Shown here piece by piece: positions 4,757-6,936 of a stretch of DNA of 6,936 nt. Source of the DNA: Gemmataceae bacterium (GTDB lineage: Bacteria; Planctomycetota; Planctomycetia; Gemmatales; Gemmataceae). The notes below the pieces were generated by a model, which was not told the DNA's origin, did not search any database, and saw only the letters and a program-made list of their open reading frames with translations. How positions within the stretch are numbered: the stretch's first letter is position 1; every line of letters begins with the position of its first letter. Location: assembly GCA_947490035.1 (NCBI GenBank), contig CANLGS010000217.1, positions 1 through 6,936 of the forward strand. Reading direction: 5' to 3'. The position numbers were made by a program, and so were the translations under genes.

Positions 4757-5635
4757 TCACTTCTTCTTGAACTCTTTCCGCATGGTGCGGACGTTGTCCT
4801 GCAACGCGAAGGGCAACTTCGAGCGGAGCAGGTTGGCGCCGTCGAACCACCCGGTCGGCTCGGCGAACACGATGTGCTGCTCGATGAACAGCGCGCCGGC
4901 CGGTTCCGACAGCTTGGTCACCTTCATGTACATCGCGGCCCCGCCCCACGGGCTGGGGTCGCCGACCTTCTTCCCGCCGTCGGTCGTGATCGACCGCCAC
5001 TGGTTCGGGAACTCCTTGTCGTCCCGGAACCGCGGATCGACCTCGGCCGCGGCCACCACCGACTCCCCGTTGCGGCTCCACATCGCATGGCCGGTCGCCT
5101 TCAGCCGCACCTTCTCCAGGAAGTCGAACTCCACCGTCCCGTACCCCTCGCGCTTCTCGTCTCCCATCTTGATCTCGATCTTCCGCTTGGCGAGGTCAGC
5201 CTTTTCCAGCGGACCGCCCTTCCCGCCGCCGCCGCCGGCCTTCCCCGCGCCGACCAGCCGGTCGAGGAACTTGTCGTCCTCCAGTTGCTTGAAGTCGCCG
5301 TACACGATGAACCACACGTCCACGCCGCGCGGGGGCGCCTTCGGGTCCGCCGGCTTGATGTCGCGAATCTTCACCACCTGCGGCGCCACGACGGAGTCGT
5401 GGGTGAACTGCTCGTAACTGTAGTCGTCCCCGATCACCGTCTTGATGACCGCCTTCTGCTGCGCGCCGGTCAGTCCGTCGGCCATCGCCGGCGCCGGGAA
5501 CTTGACCTTCATGTCGGAGGTGACTTCGAGGCCGGGGTCGAGCAGTCGCTTGAACAGCGGGTTCTGCTCGTCGTGCTTGTCGCCCGCCGGCTGCGCCGGG
5601 GCGAGTGCGAGGGCGGCGAGGAGTATCGCGGTCAT
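4757..5635 (-). CDS. Secreted protein of unknown function (292 aa)
   Basis: I do not recognise this family. It is a 292-aa protein starting MTAILLAALALAPAQPAG, a short hydrophobic N-terminus with Ala-rich cleavage options (ALA or QPA), so export is likely even though the n-region lacks a positive charge. The mature part is mixed alpha/beta with many Lys and Asp. Visible landmarks are GVDVWFIVYGDF (about 104-115), a glycine-rich linker GKAGGGGGKGG (131-141) and PSPWGGAAMYMKV further on. No catalytic motif or membrane anchor is apparent, and only a weakly basic end (EFKKK) closes it. The start at 5635 has GGAAG (5644-5648) 8 nt upstream and no alternative start between it and the previous gene's stop. 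Only 20 nt separate it from the 310-aa gene upstream on the same strand, so the two are probably co-transcribed and may act together in the envelope. That it is a real gene is well supported by codon use, export signal and ribosome site. Confidence 0.82.
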   Translation of the reverse strand: MTAILLAALALAPAQPAGDKHDEQNPLFKRLLDPGLEVTSDMKVKFPAPAMADGLTGAQQKAVIKTVIGDDYSYEQFTHDSVVAPQVVKIRDIKPADPKAPPRGVDVWFIVYGDFKQLEDDKFLDRLVGAGKAGGGGGKGGPLEKADLAKRKIEIKMGDEKREGYGTVEFDFLEKVRLKATGHAMWSRNGESVVAAAEVDPRFRDDKEFPNQWRSITTDGGKKVGDPSPWGGAAMYMKVTKLSEPAGALFIEQHIVFAEPTGWFDGANLLRSKLPFALQDNVRTMRKEFKKK

Positions 5636-5643
5636 AGGGTGGT

Positions 5644-5648
5644 CTTCC
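5644..5648 (-). promoter_or_regulatory. Ribosome binding site of the 292-aa secreted protein gene
   Basis: On the minus strand GGAAG lies 8 nt before ATG 5635, within the 20-nt gap to the preceding gene. Confidence 0.5.
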
Positions 5649-5655
5649 GTGGGAA

Positions 5656-6588
5656 TCAGGGACGGGATCGGGCCGCCATCTTCCGCAAACCGTCTTCGAG
5701 GGCGCGGGCCTCGTCGGGGGTGAACTTGGTCTTCCCGACCAGTTCGCGCAACTCCGGCGGGAACGCCATCTCTACCCGAAACGGGGGCAGTTTGTCCACC
5801 GCGAACGACAGGTCCGAGGGCTCAAGGCCCTTGAACTCTTTGGGATCGGGGATCATCTCCGCCTCGTCGATGCAGTTCGGCTCAATCCACACGGCGCGCG
5901 TCAGGTCAGCGCATTCGCCGCCCTCGCCGCCGAGGAGCCAGAGCAACACGTCGAGGGTGCCCGTCTTCGTGTCCACGAGCAGCGCGTAGCGGTAGCGGAT
6001 GGACCGGTGTTTGTCCCCGCAGCGCGAGATGACGGGCGTGTCGAGGAGGGCAAACGATGGGCCGTGAACCGGGATCACGGCTTGCTTCTGGATGCGGTAT
6101 CCGGTCTTCAGAATGTCGTTCTTGATGAAGTTCATCTCGGCACCGTGCTGGCCGGCCGTGTCCACGGTGATGACCACGTCGCGGTCCTTCACTTTCGTAC
6201 CGAGGCCAAGCCCGATTGCGCGAAGCCGATAGCGCGCGTGTTCGCCCTGCTGCTCGTGCACCACGTCCACGGTGAACACGGTGAACATCCACGCGACCAT
6301 GCGCACGGTCAGGTCGCGCCCGACGACGGGGATGCTCGGGACGCGTTCCACCTCACTCGGCCGCACGCGCGGCAGGCTCTTGATGACGAGGTGCGACCAC
6401 CCGGCCGGCGCGGACCGGTCCACGACCGTGCCCGGCGCGATGGTTTCCGGCGCGGTCGCGTGAACGTCGTAGTCGTTGGCCCACGCCGGCGGAACCGCGG
6501 CCGGGCGCAGCAGGCGCACCGCGCCGCCGGCGACGAGCGCCGCCAACACAATGACGGCGAGGGCAAGAAGTGTCTTCCGGAGGCGCAC
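5656..6588 (-). CDS. Membrane-anchored protein of unknown function (310 aa, GTG start)
   Basis: I do not recognise this family. From GTG 6588 the protein begins MRLRKTLLALAVIVLAALVAG: a positively charged n-region and one hydrophobic helix (about 7-27), typical of a signal anchor or uncleaved signal peptide, followed by a long extracytoplasmic part. That part contains beta-rich stretches (RMVAWMFTVFTVDVVHEQ about 96-113; KDRDVVITVDTAG about 134-146; RYRYALLVDTKTGTLDVLLWLL about 188-209), three Cys (180, 216, 229) and an acidic-to-basic helical C-terminus (PDEARALEDGLRKMAARSRP). No enzyme motif is apparent. The frame is open up to ATG 6807, but that extension is Arg/Pro-rich, covers a hairpin and overlaps the next gene. 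GTG 6588, with GGAG 6 nt upstream and a signal anchor directly after it, is the better start; TTG 6594 is an alternative. It is the first gene of a probable pair with the 292-aa secreted protein. Confidence 0.78.
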   Translation of the reverse strand: MRLRKTLLALAVIVLAALVAGGAVRLLRPAAVPPAWANDYDVHATAPETIAPGTVVDRSAPAGWSHLVIKSLPRVRPSEVERVPSIPVVGRDLTVRMVAWMFTVFTVDVVHEQQGEHARYRLRAIGLGLGTKVKDRDVVITVDTAGQHGAEMNFIKNDILKTGYRIQKQAVIPVHGPSFALLDTPVISRCGDKHRSIRYRYALLVDTKTGTLDVLLWLLGGEGGECADLTRAVWIEPNCIDEAEMIPDPKEFKGLEPSDLSFAVDKLPPFRVEMAFPPELRELVGKTKFTPDEARALEDGLRKMAARSRP

Positions 6589-6594
6589 GTTCAA

Positions 6595-6598
6595 CTCC
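6595..6598 (-). promoter_or_regulatory. Ribosome binding site supporting the GTG start at 6588
   Basis: On the minus strand GGAG is followed by 6 nt (TTGAAC) and then GTG. The same GGAG directly abuts the TTG at 6594, too close to serve it, so the site favours GTG. Confidence 0.6.
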
Positions 6599-6667
6599 GC
6601 GCGGGCGGGGCTTCGCTTCGGAAGCGCCGGGCGGGGTTGAAGATATTGCGCGAGGGGAAATGGCACA

Positions 6668-6692
6668 GCGTCGGACCGGTCGGGTCCGACGC
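6668..6692. terminator. Hairpin after the small membrane-protein gene, possible terminator
   Basis: GCGTCGGACC (6668-6677) and GGTCCGACGC (6683-6692) form a perfect 10-bp GC-rich stem with a 5-nt loop. It lies 18 nt beyond the stop of the minus-strand gene that ends at 6711 and in the leader of the next. No clear T-run follows on the minus strand, so a terminator role is only suggested. The rest of the 122-nt gap holds a small CGCTT/AAGCG hairpin at 6614-6626 and a 9-bp direct repeat CGGGCGGGG (6602-6610, 6628-6636). Confidence 0.45.
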
Positions 6693-6710
6693 CGCGTGGT
6701 CGTTCGGCGT

Positions 6711-6935
6711 TCAGTGCTTCGGCGTGCCTGCGTCCTGCGCCCGAGCCGACACGCGCCGCGTCGCGACCCACACCGGTAACAGGAGGTACCTGCCGGCCAG
6801 CGCGCACACGACGCTGCCCAGAACCGTTCCCGCGGTGCCGAGGATCGGCGCCAGGTCGGTTCCGCCCGCCAGGACGCCTGTTAGACCCACGCCTGCGAAC
6901 GCGCCCGCCGCGGCCCCGGTCATCGCGCCGAATTG
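6711..6935 (-). CDS. Small glycine-rich membrane protein, C-terminal part (runs off right edge)
   Basis: The frame is open to the window edge; 74 codons are visible and end at TGA 6711-6713. It begins QFGAMTGAAAGAFAGVGLTG and has two hydrophobic stretches: the Gly/Ala-rich one near the visible start, with G-x-x-x-G-like spacing suggestive of helix packing, and GTAGTVLGSVVCALAGRYLLLPVWV, followed by a basic polar tail (ATRRVSARAQDAGTPKH) that would lie in the cytoplasm by the positive-inside rule. The Met at 6923 could be an internal residue or a start; it lacks a ribosome binding site, so the gene probably begins further right. No family is recognised and function is unknown. The same strand as the two following genes is compatible with a common operon, but a 122-nt gap with a stable hairpin intervenes. 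Confidence 0.6.
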   Translation of the reverse strand, partial: QFGAMTGAAAGAFAGVGLTGVLAGGTDLAPILGTAGTVLGSVVCALAGRYLLLPVWVATRRVSARAQDAGTPKH

Positions 6936-6936
6936 C

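Noticed and set aside
5222..5238. GCC trinucleotide run as a contingency repeat
   Set aside because: It is short, encodes part of the glycine linker and its unit length keeps the frame; high GC composition explains it.
4670..5989. 439-codon open frame on the plus strand opposite the two minus-strand genes
   Set aside because: It begins in the repeat element, crosses the end of one minus-strand gene and the start of another, and has no ribosome site or sensible composition.
6589..6807. 73-residue N-terminal extension of the 310-aa protein
   Set aside because: It is Arg/Pro-rich, overlaps the neighbouring gene and a hairpin, and would bury the signal anchor that follows GTG 6588.

Overview
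The window looks like chromosomal DNA of a high-GC planctomycete, most likely a Gemmata-type (Gemmataceae) bacterium. Three things suggest this. GC content is high with matching codon use. One gene belongs to a PD-(D/E)XK/Rpn-like family that I recall as abundant in Gemmata genomes. The gaps hold palindromic repeats whose accidental translations (TQGVALG, SDNALSLT, AQTFLSV) I recall from many Gemmata-type annotations. The taxon is recalled and inferred, not shown by a marker gene.

Positions 1-3032 (+ strand) carry a simple-sugar ABC importer of the ribose/xylose (CUT2) type. In order: the C-terminal end of a periplasmic substrate-binding protein, a double-NBD ATPase (RbsA-like, 517 aa) and a membrane permease (RbsC-like, 325 aa). 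The binding protein would capture the sugar in the periplasm, the permease would form the channel and the fused ATPase would power it. The sugar cannot be told from this sequence. The two internal gaps (146 and 130 nt) each hold a long inverted repeat, which may set different expression of binding protein, ATPase and permease. The second repeat supplies the last 12 codons and the stop of the ATPase gene. Seven bases after the permease stop begins a 305-aa gene of the Rpn-like nuclease family, probably translated from the same message.

Positions 3958-4756 hold a perfect 26-bp palindrome, a small standalone winged-helix DNA-binding protein (129 aa, with a strong ribosome binding site), and a composite nested repeat element. 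That element fills almost exactly the 180 nt between two convergent stop codons.

Positions 4757-6936 (- strand) hold three genes without recognised function. One is the 3' end of a small glycine-rich membrane protein that runs off the right edge. Next is a 310-aa protein with an N-terminal membrane anchor. Then, 20 nt downstream, comes a 292-aa secreted protein. The last two look like a two-gene operon for envelope proteins.

There is no RNA gene, transposase, integrase or CRISPR array that I can support, and no gap longer than about 230 nt. The most unusual property is that all four intergenic gaps on the left and centre of the window are occupied by different families of hairpin-forming repeats, and some of them touch or enter coding sequence.
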